The notes: generated by a model from the letters alone, not told the origin. A DNA stretch of 64,000 nucleotides from Amycolatopsis pretoriensis (GCF_900107925.1 NZ_FNUJ01000003.1:124001-188000), one strand, 5' to 3'; positions 27,086-36,588 are shown, numbered from the stretch's first letter. Translations and numbers: made by a program.

Positions 27086-28441
27086 ATGACCGACGTGGAC
27101 ACCGGGTTCGCCGCCCCCGCCCTGCGCGCGGGACGGCCCAACCCCGGAGAACGCCCTTCCGGACCGGCCTACCGGCACCAGTCCGTGTCGGCCGACCGGC
27201 CCCGGCCCGCCTACCCCCCGACCCAGCGGACCGCCGGGGAACCCCGGCCCGTGCGCGCTTCCGGCGCCATCGGGCTGTGGGCTTCGCTGCCCCGTGAGCT
27301 GGCGATCCGCTTCAAACCGCGGGTCGACCCGCTGGCCCGCGCCATCCTGCAGGAGGTCCAGCGGGCGGTGCCCGAGTACCGCCAGCCCCTCGAAGGCGCG
27401 TTCGGGCATATCATCACCCAGGGTGTCCGGCAGGCGATCATCCAGTGCCTCGACAGTGTCGGCACCCCCGGTGCCGTGCCGCTCGAGACGTGGACGACCG
27501 TGTTCCGCAACCTCGGCAAGATCGAGTTCAACGAGGGCCGCAGCCTCGACTGCCTCCAGACGGCCTACCGGGTCGGCGGGCGCGTGGCGTGGCGGCACAT
27601 CTCGGAGTTCGGGCAGGCCGCCGGCGTCGCCGCGGACACGCTCTGCACGTCGGCCGAGGCCATCTTCGCCTACGTCGACGAGATCTCCGCGCTCTCGATC
27701 GAGGGCTACACGGCGGCGCAGACCCGCGCGGCCGGCACCCGGGCCCGGCGCCGGAGACGGCTGCTCGAACTGCTGCTCGCCGACCCGCCGTCGGCGCCGC
27801 AGACCATCAGCGCCCAGGCCGCGACCGCGCAGTGGGCGCTCCCGGCCGAGGTCACGGTCGTGGCCCTCGAACCGCGCGCCGACCAGCACAGCCTCGCCGC
27901 GCCCGACCTGCACCCCGACGTCCTCGTCGACCTCGAGGGCGGCGAGCCGTGCCTGGTCACCGGCGACGCGGAGAAGCACCTGAAGAACCTCGGCGAGCGG
28001 CTGGCCGGCTGGCGCGCGGTGATCGGCCCGACCGTCCGGCTCACCGACGCGCCGCGGTCACTGCTGTGGGCCCGCCGGACGCTCAAGCTCGTGCAACGCG
28101 GCGTGCTGCCGGACGCGCCGGTCACCCACTGCACCGACCACCTGTCCACGCTGTGGCTGCTCGCCGACGAGTTCCTGGTCCGCGAGCTGTGTTCGCGCAG
28201 CCTGGAGCCGTTCAACGACCTCACCCCGAAGCAGCGGGCGCGCCTCGGCGAGACGTTGCTGATCTGGCTGCAGTCCCGCGGCAGCGCGCCGGAGATCGCG
28301 AAGAAGCTCAAGGTGCACCCGCAGACCGTGCGGTACCGCATGCACCAGCTCATCGACCTCTTCGGCGACCGGCTCAACAACGCCGACGACCGGCTCGACA
28401 TGGAGATCGCGCTGCGGGCGGAGGCCCTGCTCGGCTCCTGA
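27086..28441 (+). CDS. PucR-family regulator (paralogue 3)
   Basis: 451 residues from the ATG at 27086 (RBS aagga). It has an extra disordered Pro/Arg-rich N-terminal extension of about 60 residues absent from the others. Then the RsbRD-like domain (LPRELAIRFKPRVDPLARAI, RNLGKIEFNEGRSLDCLQTAYRVGGRVAWRHI), the middle block with CTDHLSTLWLLADEFLVRELC, and the PucR HTH APEIAKKLKVHPQTVRYRMHQLIDLFGDRL. 25 bp before paralogue 4, so they form an operon. Confidence 0.92.
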   Translation: MTDVDTGFAAPALRAGRPNPGERPSGPAYRHQSVSADRPRPAYPPTQRTAGEPRPVRASGAIGLWASLPRELAIRFKPRVDPLARAILQEVQRAVPEYRQPLEGAFGHIITQGVRQAIIQCLDSVGTPGAVPLETWTTVFRNLGKIEFNEGRSLDCLQTAYRVGGRVAWRHISEFGQAAGVAADTLCTSAEAIFAYVDEISALSIEGYTAAQTRAAGTRARRRRRLLELLLADPPSAPQTISAQAATAQWALPAEVTVVALEPRADQHSLAAPDLHPDVLVDLEGGEPCLVTGDAEKHLKNLGERLAGWRAVIGPTVRLTDAPRSLLWARRTLKLVQRGVLPDAPVTHCTDHLSTLWLLADEFLVRELCSRSLEPFNDLTPKQRARLGETLLIWLQSRGSAPEIAKKLKVHPQTVRYRMHQLIDLFGDRLNNADDRLDMEIALRAEALLGS

Positions 28442-28466
28442 CTCCCCTTCAACGACGAGGTGGGCC

Positions 28467-29660
28467 ATGACGGGACCGTCCGGCGAAACGACGTTCGGGC
28501 CGATGCTCGGCGGCGACGGCCGGCCCGGGCAGCTGTGGGCGATGCTCCCCCGCGAGCTGGCCGCGGTGTTCCGGCCGCGCCTGCTCGACGTCGCCGACGA
28601 GGTGCTGCGCGAGATCCAGCGGACCATCCCGGACTACGCGCGGCCGCTCGACGGCGCCTTCGGCAAGGCGCTGCGGGCGGGCGTGCAGGCGGCGATCCTG
28701 CAGTTCATCGACCGGATCGCCGCCTCGGGACCGATCCCGGACTCGCGGCGGAAGGTGTTCGTCGGGCTCGGCGTGCACGAGCTCGCGCAGGGCCGCAACC
28801 TCGACGTCCTGCAGGCGGCCTACCGGGTCGGGGCGCGCGTCACCTGGCGGCGGATGGCCGAGGTCGGCACGCGGGCGGGTGTGCCGTCGGCGACGCTGTG
28901 CCTGCTGGCCGAGGCGATCTTCGCCTACATCGACGAGCTGTCGGCGTTGTCGATCGAAGGGCACGCGGCCGCGCAGGCCCGTGCCGCGGGAGCGCTGGAA
29001 CGGCGGCGCCGCCGGCTGCTCGACCTGCTGCTGGCGGACCCGCCGTCGCCGTCGCGGACGGTCCAGGAAGCGGCGACGGCGGCGGACTGGCCGTTGCCGC
29101 ACCGGCTCGTCGCGGTGGCGCTGGACGGGCCCGTCGACGTCGCCGGTTTGGGCGCGCTGGAGGACTTCGAGGACGGGACACCGCGGCTGCTGCTGCCGGC
29201 TCCTTCGGACCGCGCCGCGTTGACGGCCGCGCTGGCCGGGCACCGGGCCGCGGTCGGCCCGCCGGTGCCCCCGCGGCAGGCGGGCCGCTCGCTGGCGACG
29301 GCGCAGGAAGCGTTGCGCCTGGTCCCCGACGTCCTGCCGGACGAGCCGCTGACCTGGTGCGAAGACCACCTGGCGACGCTGTGGCTGCGCAAGGAACCGT
29401 TCCTGGCGACGGAGGTGTCCCGGCGTCGGCTGGCGCCGCTGACGGCGTTGAACCCGAAGCAGTACAACCGGCTGGCGGGCACGCTGCTGGCGTGGCTGGA
29501 GACGTGCGGCAACGTCCGTGAGGTGGCCGACCGCCTGGCCATCCACCCGCAGACGGTCCGCGCCCGCGCCCAGGAGCTGGAGGCGTTGTTCGCCGACCAC
29601 CTGCGCGACCCGGACGACCGCTTCGAGATGATCCTGGCGCTGCGCGCGACCTTGGCCTAG
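28467..29660 (+). CDS. PucR-family regulator (paralogue 4)
   Basis: 397 residues, ATG at 28467 (RBS gaggtgg). Same domain order as paralogues 2 and 3: LPRELAAVFRPRLLDVADEVL, ELAQGRNLDVLQAAYRVGARVTWRRM, AEAIFAYIDELSALSIEGHAA, then CEDHLATLWLRKEPFLATEV and HTH VREVADRLAIHPQTVRARAQELEALF. It probably forms dimers with its paralogue. Its TAG overlaps the stop codon of the convergent 1833-residue PKS gene. Confidence 0.92.
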   Translation: MTGPSGETTFGPMLGGDGRPGQLWAMLPRELAAVFRPRLLDVADEVLREIQRTIPDYARPLDGAFGKALRAGVQAAILQFIDRIAASGPIPDSRRKVFVGLGVHELAQGRNLDVLQAAYRVGARVTWRRMAEVGTRAGVPSATLCLLAEAIFAYIDELSALSIEGHAAAQARAAGALERRRRRLLDLLLADPPSPSRTVQEAATAADWPLPHRLVAVALDGPVDVAGLGALEDFEDGTPRLLLPAPSDRAALTAALAGHRAAVGPPVPPRQAGRSLATAQEALRLVPDVLPDEPLTWCEDHLATLWLRKEPFLATEVSRRRLAPLTALNPKQYNRLAGTLLAWLETCGNVREVADRLAIHPQTVRARAQELEALFADHLRDPDDRFEMILALRATLA

Positions 29661-32600
29661 ACCGGCGTGGTGCCGGGGCTGGTGCGTCCGGCCAGTTCGG
29701 CGGCGAGGTGGCGGACGTGCGGCGGCTCCAGCATCGACCGGTGGTCCCCCGGCACGACCTCCACGTGCAGGTCCGAGCAGCATTCCGCCCAGCCGGCGGC
29801 GGCTTGCCGCGCGGTCAGGTAGAGCACGACCCGGCCGGCGTACGGCTCGGGATCGGGCGGCGCGTCGGTGGCGAAGAGCACCACGACGTCGACCCGCTCG
29901 CCCAGGGCGGTCAGCCGCCGCGCGGTCTCGTAGGCCAGCACGCCGCCGGCCGCCCAGCCGCCGAGCCGGTAGGGCCCGGCCGGCCGCACCTCCCGCAGCC
30001 GGGCGACGCCGGCGTCCACATCGGACACGTCGAGGACGTGGCACGGCACGTCGCCGAGGTGCTCGCGCAGCGGCCGGTACACGCCGGGCTCGCCGAACAG
30101 CACCAGCGGCGTGCCGCCACGCCGGGTGCGGACGGGGACGGTCGTGCCCGTCACGTAGCCCGCGAGGTCGTCGAGACGCGCCCCGCCCAGCAGCAGCGGC
30201 ACCGGCAGCGCGACGCCGAACTCCCGCTCGACCGCGGCCCGCGCGCGCATCGCCGTCAGGGAGTCCAGGCCCAGCTCGACCAGCGGTACGTCCGGCGCCG
30301 CCGCGCGGCCGAGCAGCCCGGCGACGATGTCCGCCAGCCGATCGCGCGGGGTGGCGACCGCGGGGACGCCGGCCATCACTCCGGAGAAGTACGGCCGCCG
30401 GACGAAGTCGCGGTTCGCGTCCGGCCGCGCGATCCCGACCGACGGCCGGTCGGCCGCGAGCACGGCCGGCAGGGCTTCGACGGCGTCCGGCAGCGCACCC
30501 CAGTGGACGGTCGTCGCGGGCAGGCCGCGGGAGCGGCGCCAGGCCGCGAACGCGTCCAGCCACGCGTCCGCCGTCGCGTGGGCGGTCTCGCCGGGCGCGC
30601 CGAACAGCGCCGCCGTCGACGCGTACGTCAGCCACCACTCGGGCGGAGTGCCGGCGGTCGCTTCGTGCAGCCGCCGCGCCCCGAGCACCTTGGGGCGCCA
30701 CACGGCCGCGACACCATCACCGGCCACGTTCGCCGCGTGCACGATTCCCCTCAGTGGCAACCCGTCCTCGGTGGCCGCGGCGACGAGCCGTTCCGCGACG
30801 CCGGGCGCCGCGATGTCGCCGTCGACGACCACGACGTCCACTCCGGGCAGTTCGATCTCTCCGAGTCCACAGAGGACTATGCGGGTCGCGCCGCCGCTCG
30901 CCAGCCAGCGGGCGGTGGCCAGGCTCAGCGTGTCCCCGCCGGTGACGACGTAGGCGCCCGGCCCGGTCGACCCGCCGTCGACGAGCGGGACGCGGGTCAG
31001 CCTCGCCGCGTACCGGACGTCGTGGCGCCAGCGTACTTCGTCGTCGGGCGCGGCCGAACGCAGTTCGCGCGCGAGAACGTCCACATCGGACCGGGCGTCG
31101 CAGTCGACGAGCGTCGCCCGCAGTTCCGGCCGGTCGAAGGCGAGCACGCGCACGAACCCGCGCAGGAACGCGAGCCCCGGCTCGCCACTGGACTGCGTGA
31201 CGAGGTGGAACCGGACGTCCGGCCCCAGGCGGGCGACCACCGAGCGGACGGTGTCCAGCAGGTCGCGGGCGTCCTCGGGGTCGTGGTAGGCGTGCGGCGC
31301 GCCGGCGAGGAAGACGACGCCGCGGACCGGACGCTCGGCCAGGAAACCCGGGAGCTCGTCGAGGTCGTCCTGCGGCAGTGAAAGCGCTTCGTCGCCGGCC
31401 GCGGCCAACGCGAGGGCGAGCGCGACGGCCCGGCCCAGCGCGGCCGGGTGCTCGTCGGTCAGCAGCAGCCACGAACCCGGCTCGCCCGGCCCGGTCAGCG
31501 GCACTTCCGCCCACGTCGTCCCGAAGGCGCGGGCCGCGAGCGGCACGTCGCCGGGTGCCCGGAAGCGGACGTCGGCGAAGTCGGCGACGACTTCGCCGTC
31601 TTCGGTGCCGAGCTGGACCGTTCCGGCGCCGTCGGTCCGCACCCGCGCGCCCCGGCTCGCGTCGCCGAGCAGCCGGACCCGGCCGAACGCGGCCGGTTCG
31701 CCCGCCTCGAAACAGGCGTCGGCCAGGATCGGGTGCAACGCGTACCCCTTCGGCACGGTCGGCAGGTTTTTGTCCACTTCGGACAGGGCTGCTGGCGCGG
31801 GGTCCGTGTCGGGCGAGACCCACGCCGTCGCATGCCTTACCCAGCCCGCGCCCGCTTTCGCCCGCACCACGGCGGTGCCGTCGACGCGGATTTCCGTGCT
31901 GAGCAGCGTTTCCCCGGTCACCGCGAGCACCCGGTGGACTTCGAGGCCGTCGACGCGGACGCGTCCGGTACCGAACAGCTCCCGCGCGCCGGCCAGGAAC
32001 AGCTCCAGGAACCCGGTGGCGGGGAACACCGGGACGTCGTGCACCCGGTGTCCGTCCAGCCAGGCGGGCGCGTCCGGGGCGATCGCCGTCTGCCACAGGT
32101 GCCGGTCCTCGCCCGGCACTTCGACGCGGGCGCCGAGCAGCGGGTGGCTCGTGGTGCGTCGCGGCCGGCGGAACGGCCGGTGGTCCCACGGCGGCGGGGG
32201 CAGGTCGAGCACGGGCGCCTCCGGGTAGCGGCGGTCGAGCACCGCCGGATGACCGGCGGCGTGCAGTTCGGCGAGCGAGCGCGCGAAAGCGTTTTCTTCA
32301 CCGTCGCGGCGGCTCAGGCTGGCCAGCGTCCGGACACCGGCGGCGGTCTGTTCGACGGCGGGCAGCGCGATCGGGTGCGGCGAGACCTCGACGAACCAGC
32401 GGTGCCCGTCGGCGACGGCGGCGGCGACCGCCTGGGTGAACCGGACCGGTCGCCGGAGGGTGGCGACCCAGTGGTCCACATCGAACACCGGGTCGTCCGA
32501 CGCGCTCGAATAGCAGGTCGTCGTCGGCGACCGGTGCCGCAGATCTCCGAGGGCCGCACGGAACCGGCCGAGGATCGGCTCGACGGCGGCGGTGTGCCCG

Positions 32601-35158
32601 GTTCCTTCGAGCCGTCTCGCGAGCCGGCCCATACCGTCCACTCGGGACACGAGAGCGGCGATGTGCTCCGCGTCGCCGGCGACGGTGCACTGCGTGGGCG
32701 ACGAGTACTCGACAACGGTGAGGCCGGGCTCGTCCACCTCGCCGGCCGGCAGTTCGACGACGGCCATCGCGGTCGGCGGCAGTTCCGCGAGGAGGCCGGC
32801 GGTGGTGACGACGATGTCGAGACCGTCCCCGACGTCGAGCGCCCCGGCGACGACGGCGGCGGCGACCTCACCGGTCGAGTGGCCGAGCACGGCGGCGGGT
32901 TCGACGCCGTGCGCCCGCCACCAGTTCGCGAGGGCGACCTGGGTGCCGTAGACGAGCGGCGCCACCACGGTGGGGTCGCCGAGGGGCCGGCGCAGGGCGC
33001 CCCGCAGTGAAAAGCCGGCTCTGGCGAGGAAAACCGGTTCCAGCGCGGTGACGGCGGCCCGGAACTCCGGTTCGGCGCCGAGCATGCGCCGTCCCATGGC
33101 GGGCCACTGCGACCCGTTGCCGGAGAACACGAAGACCGGACGCGGCCGGTCACGCCCGGCGGTGTCCCGCACGACATCGGCGGTGGTCCGCCCGTCGGCG
33201 AGGGCCCGCAGCCCGGCGGCGAGCGCGGTGCGCGAGGAGGTGACAACGGCGGCCCGCAGCGGCAGGTGGTCCCGCCGCCGCGCGAGCGCGGCGGCGAGAT
33301 CCCCGGGCGCGACACCGCGGCCGGGCCCGGCAAGCCAGTCGGCCAGCGCACCGGCCCGCCGCCGCAGGGCGGTTTCCGAGTGGGCGGAGAGGGAGAAGAC
33401 CTGAGGCCGGCCATTCCACCGCGACCCGGGGGCGGCGGGGGTGAGGGGTTTCGGCCATTCTTCGAGCACGAGGTGCGCCCCGGTACGACCGAAGGCGGAG
33501 ACCCCGGCGCGAGCGGTCCCGCCGTAGCGCGGCCAGTCAGCGGGCTTGGTGCCGAGGGACAGCGAAGGTGCACCGGGCCGCCGACTCGGCGGCCCGGGCT
33601 GGGCTCCCTCCACGCCAGGTGTGCCGGACTGCGAACCCGGCGGCGCGGGCCACTCGGCCGGGTTGTCCACCGGCGACGGCCCGGTTGCGCTGGCCCGCTG
33701 ACTCGGCGGCGCGGGCCAGCCCCCCTTCACTCCAGGTGTGCCGGACTGCGAACCCGGCGGCACGGACCACTCGGCCGGGTCACCCACCGGCGACAGCCCA
33801 GCTGCGCCGGACTGCGGGCTCGACGGCGCCGGCCAATCGGGCGAGCTGTCCACAGGCGGCAACCCGGGCGTGCCGGACCGCTGACTCGGCGGCGCGGGCC
33901 GGTCAGCCGGTTCGTCCTCGTCCGACAGCCCAGCTGCGCCGGACTGCGGGCTCGACGGCGCCGGCCAATCGGGCGAGCTGTCCGCAGGGGGCAACCCGGA
34001 TGCGCCCAGCCGCTGACTCGCCGGCCCGGGATGGTCGGCCGCGCTGTCCACCGAAGTCAGGTCCGGTGCGCCGGGCCGCTGGCTCGGCGGCGCAGGCCAC
34101 TCGGCCGAACTCGGCAACGCGGGCCAGCCGGCCGGTGGGATCCGGTTGTGCCACAAGGCGAGTACCACCTTGATCAACCCGAAGATCCCCGCCGCCGCGC
34201 CCAGATCACCCATCCCCGCCGCCGGTGCGCCGACCAGCAACGGCCGGCCCTCCCGGTTGCGGCCGAACACCCCCTCCAGCGCCCCAGCCTCCGCTCCCTG
34301 CGTCTCGACGTAGTCCACAGTGGCCGGGTCCGAGCCCGCCACCGCGTGTGCGTCCGCCAAGACCTCCGCACCGCCCGCGCCCACCGCGCTTCCGCGGATC
34401 ACCGCCAAGACCCGGTCGCCGTCGCGGCGGGCGTCTGCCAAGCGCTTCAGCACCGCCACTCCCGCGACCGCCTCGCTCACCCCCGCCACGACCACCACGT
34501 CGGCCTCCCCCGCCGACAACGCGCGCGCCGCCTGGTGGACCGCCGCCAGGGAGGCCGTCCCCTCCGCGTCCACCGTCAAGCTCGGTCCGCGCAGGTCGAA
34601 CCGGTCCGACACCCCCGTCGTGCGCACCGATCCGCCCGCGAACACCCCCGTCCGGCTGCCGCGCACCGTGCTCGGGGCGATGCCCGCGTGCTCGAACGCC
34701 GCCCACGTCGTCTCCAGCAACAGACGCTCGCGCGGGTCCATCTCCGCCGCCTCCGCCACGTCGATGCCGAAGAAAGCCGCGTCGAACCCGGCGCCGGACG
34801 CGCCCCCCGAAGCGCCGGCCAGCAACGCGCGCCAGAGCTCGTCGGGCGACTCGATGCCCGGCAGGCGGCAGCCGATGCCGAGCACCGCCACCGGTTCACC
34901 CGCCCGGGGCCGAGGACGGGTGTCACGCCCGGCGAGCGCCGTGGCCAGCGCCGCGATCGACGGGTACCGGCCGAGCAGGCCGAGGTCGGGTTCGCGGCCG
35001 AGCAGTTCCCCCAGTTCCGCGGCGACGGTCGCCGCGTCCCGTGAGGACAGGCCCAGCTCGGCCAGCGGGACGCCGGCGTCGACCAGCTCCGGGGCGAGGC
35101 CCGCCAGCCCGGCGATCCGCTCGGTGAGCCACCGCCGCAGCTCGTCGGGGTCGTTCAC
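29657..35158 (-). CDS. PKS with catalytically degenerate KS, KR and TE (pseudo-PKS)
   Basis: 1833 residues, GTG start overlapping the ligase stop. Order: N-ACP (about 5-77, Ser in ELGLSSRD), KS (87-570), AT (675-945), DH (1005-1205), KR (1400-1560), ACP (1605-1670, LGLDSLTAM), TE (1683-1825). Carrier serines are kept, and the AT keeps GHSTGE and a His (GTGH) but lacks the usual substrate Arg. The KS Cys of the TACSSS motif is Gly200 (DAEGTAS), HGTGT reads QGAEA (Gln287) and IGHT reads MGDL (Asp318). The KR NADPH loop is GGDTLSL and its Tyr is His1527. The TE nucleophile is Ala1736 (GWAAGG). The DH keeps His1037 and Asp1147 but its Gly is Asp. The N-ACP, KS, AT, ACP, TE frame resembles Pks13-type condensases. 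Not a fragmented pseudogene: no frameshift or stop in 5.5 kb. Confidence 0.9.
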   Translation of the reverse strand: MNDPDELRRWLTERIAGLAGLAPELVDAGVPLAELGLSSRDAATVAAELGELLGREPDLGLLGRYPSIAALATALAGRDTRPRPRAGEPVAVLGIGCRLPGIESPDELWRALLAGASGGASGAGFDAAFFGIDVAEAAEMDPRERLLLETTWAAFEHAGIAPSTVRGSRTGVFAGGSVRTTGVSDRFDLRGPSLTVDAEGTASLAAVHQAARALSAGEADVVVVAGVSEAVAGVAVLKRLADARRDGDRVLAVIRGSAVGAGGAEVLADAHAVAGSDPATVDYVETQGAEAGALEGVFGRNREGRPLLVGAPAAGMGDLGAAAGIFGLIKVVLALWHNRIPPAGWPALPSSAEWPAPPSQRPGAPDLTSVDSAADHPGPASQRLGASGLPPADSSPDWPAPSSPQSGAAGLSDEDEPADRPAPPSQRSGTPGLPPVDSSPDWPAPSSPQSGAAGLSPVGDPAEWSVPPGSQSGTPGVKGGWPAPPSQRASATGPSPVDNPAEWPAPPGSQSGTPGVEGAQPGPPSRRPGAPSLSLGTKPADWPRYGGTARAGVSAFGRTGAHLVLEEWPKPLTPAAPGSRWNGRPQVFSLSAHSETALRRRAGALADWLAGPGRGVAPGDLAAALARRRDHLPLRAAVVTSSRTALAAGLRALADGRTTADVVRDTAGRDRPRPVFVFSGNGSQWPAMGRRMLGAEPEFRAAVTALEPVFLARAGFSLRGALRRPLGDPTVVAPLVYGTQVALANWWRAHGVEPAAVLGHSTGEVAAAVVAGALDVGDGLDIVVTTAGLLAELPPTAMAVVELPAGEVDEPGLTVVEYSSPTQCTVAGDAEHIAALVSRVDGMGRLARRLEGTGHTAAVEPILGRFRAALGDLRHRSPTTTCYSSASDDPVFDVDHWVATLRRPVRFTQAVAAAVADGHRWFVEVSPHPIALPAVEQTAAGVRTLASLSRRDGEENAFARSLAELHAAGHPAVLDRRYPEAPVLDLPPPPWDHRPFRRPRRTTSHPLLGARVEVPGEDRHLWQTAIAPDAPAWLDGHRVHDVPVFPATGFLELFLAGARELFGTGRVRVDGLEVHRVLAVTGETLLSTEIRVDGTAVVRAKAGAGWVRHATAWVSPDTDPAPAALSEVDKNLPTVPKGYALHPILADACFEAGEPAAFGRVRLLGDASRGARVRTDGAGTVQLGTEDGEVVADFADVRFRAPGDVPLAARAFGTTWAEVPLTGPGEPGSWLLLTDEHPAALGRAVALALALAAAGDEALSLPQDDLDELPGFLAERPVRGVVFLAGAPHAYHDPEDARDLLDTVRSVVARLGPDVRFHLVTQSSGEPGLAFLRGFVRVLAFDRPELRATLVDCDARSDVDVLARELRSAAPDDEVRWRHDVRYAARLTRVPLVDGGSTGPGAYVVTGGDTLSLATARWLASGGATRIVLCGLGEIELPGVDVVVVDGDIAAPGVAERLVAAATEDGLPLRGIVHAANVAGDGVAAVWRPKVLGARRLHEATAGTPPEWWLTYASTAALFGAPGETAHATADAWLDAFAAWRRSRGLPATTVHWGALPDAVEALPAVLAADRPSVGIARPDANRDFVRRPYFSGVMAGVPAVATPRDRLADIVAGLLGRAAAPDVPLVELGLDSLTAMRARAAVEREFGVALPVPLLLGGARLDDLAGYVTGTTVPVRTRRGGTPLVLFGEPGVYRPLREHLGDVPCHVLDVSDVDAGVARLREVRPAGPYRLGGWAAGGVLAYETARRLTALGERVDVVVLFATDAPPDPEPYAGRVVLYLTARQAAAGWAECCSDLHVEVVPGDHRSMLEPPHVRHLAAELAGRTSPGTTPV
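33526..34126 (-). repeat. Coding tandem repeat inserted in the KS domain
   Basis: Residues about 345-545 of the PKS are built from variable units such as DWPAPSSPQSGAAGL and WPAPPSQR-G-PGLPPVDSS, seven or so copies of 25-30 residues, rich in Pro, Ser, Gly and Asp, each carrying an (E/D)WP core. They replace the short IPPTLH...W(P) stretch that normally links the second KS His to the GVSSFG strand. DNA copies around 33600-34080 are near-identical in places, showing recent expansion. Confidence 0.88.
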
Positions 35159-36459
35159 CGCGCGCCACCGAGGTCCGCGCCCGCCGGCAGCACGACGACC
35201 CTTCGCGGGGTCAGCCCGTGCTCGGCCGCAAGCGCGGCCCGCACGGCTCGCTCGACCTCCCCGCGCGGCGGCACCACTCGTGGCCGCAGCCCGACGACGA
35301 CCACCGCTCGCTCACCCCCGGTCGCGGCCGCCTCGCGCACCGCCGGGTGCGCCCCCTTCGCCGTCGCCTCGAGCTCCCGGGAGTCGTGGCCGGCGACGAC
35401 CCGGCCGAGCACCGACAGCGTGGCGGACCCGTCCAGGACCCCGAGGTCCCCCGTCCGCAGCCACCAGCGGGGCTCGTCGTCATCGGCGAGGAACGCGCAG
35501 AAGACGCGCGCCGACTCCGCGGGCCGGTTCCAGTAGCCGCGGCCGACGTTCGGGCCGCTCACCCAGATCTCACCGGCCTCACCCGCGGGACGCCGCCGCC
35601 CGGCCGGGTCGACGATCGCGATCCGCTGCCCGGCGGGCGCTCCCTCGACGGCCACCACCGCCGTCGCTTCGGCCACCACGTGACACACCCGCAGCGCGTC
35701 CGCCGCGAACGCCTCCCGGAACCGCACCAGGTCCGGGTCGGCGGCACTCGCCAGCACTCCGGCGTCAAGCGGCAGGTGAAGCGGCGGCCGCCGGTCGACG
35801 AGCACCACGGGCCGCCCGGTGGTGATCGGGACGGCCACGGCGAGCAGCAACCCGAGTGGATCGCTGGGCGGCCGCCAGCTCACGATCGTCCGCCCCGGGA
35901 GCTCGGCGGCCGCCTGCCGCGCGTTGGCCACGACGTTCGCGTGCGTCACCATCACGCCGGCCGGGTACTGCAGATAGGCGACGTCTTCGCCGGCCACCGG
36001 GTCCTCGGTGAATTCCTTCGCCTTTTCGACGATATCGACGGCCAGCACCCGGTGCCCACATGTGTCCAAAGTGGACAAGAAGCGCCGGGTGGCGGTCACC
36101 GAGTCCGCCGTCGCCAGCACGATCGAGGGCTCGGCGTCGGTGACGGCCGCGCGGTTTCCGGTGTCCAAGGGGATCGCGACGAGACCCGCCCGGATCGCGC
36201 CGAGGAACGCGACGACGTGGTCCACGGGCCGGGCGATGAGGATCGCGGCCCGCTGCCCCGGCTCGGTGACCTGCCGCAACGCCGCCGCGACCGCGGTCAC
36301 GCGGCGGTCGAGGGACGCCCACGTCAACGTGGTCGCGAGCCACGTCAGCGCCGGCTCGCCGCCCGCCACCCCGGCCCGGCGGGCCAGCAAGGTGGAAAGC
36401 GTCGTGGCGCCGGCTTCGGCGACGCGGCCGCCGAAGACCCGTTCTGAACTCGTGAGCAT
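35155..36459 (-). CDS. Truncated fatty acyl-AMP ligase-like protein
   Basis: 434 residues from the ATG at 36459, chosen because gaggaatcc precedes it; an ATG 15 nt upstream lacks an RBS. FAAL/adenylate-forming fold: LTWASLDRRVTAVAAAL, PVDHVVAFLGAIRAGLVAIPL, VSGPNVGRGYWNRP, LRTGDLGVLDG. The P-loop-like A3 motif (TSGST-R/T) is cleanly missing: the text runs AYLQY-PAGVMVTHANV, an in-frame loss of about 7 residues. The stretch that lines the acyl pocket after VSWRPPSDPLG is also shortened by about 60 residues, and the protein stops before the C-terminal GK catalytic lysine. Family length is about 580. Adenylation is therefore unlikely. It is coupled (GTGA) to the degenerate PKS. Confidence 0.87.
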   Translation of the reverse strand: MLTSSERVFGGRVAEAGATTLSTLLARRAGVAGGEPALTWLATTLTWASLDRRVTAVAAALRQVTEPGQRAAILIARPVDHVVAFLGAIRAGLVAIPLDTGNRAAVTDAEPSIVLATADSVTATRRFLSTLDTCGHRVLAVDIVEKAKEFTEDPVAGEDVAYLQYPAGVMVTHANVVANARQAAAELPGRTIVSWRPPSDPLGLLLAVAVPITTGRPVVLVDRRPPLHLPLDAGVLASAADPDLVRFREAFAADALRVCHVVAEATAVVAVEGAPAGQRIAIVDPAGRRRPAGEAGEIWVSGPNVGRGYWNRPAESARVFCAFLADDDEPRWWLRTGDLGVLDGSATLSVLGRVVAGHDSRELEATAKGAHPAVREAAATGGERAVVVVGLRPRVVPPRGEVERAVRAALAAEHGLTPRRVVVLPAGADLGGAR

Positions 36460-36588
36460 GGATTCCTCGCGCATTTCTCGCGGCGGATCGGTGATTCACC
36501 GTATTTCCCGCGTTGAATCCGTGTCAACGAACCGGGAATGCGCGAAAATACTTTGTCATTCCGTTCACTGCGACGCGGGCAACGCCTG

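Noticed and set aside
29657..35158. Classifying the PKS as a frameshifted pseudogene
   Set aside because: No frameshift or stop over 1833 codons, codon use is normal, and start and stop are coupled to neighbours; substitutions are limited to catalytic sites and one insertion.
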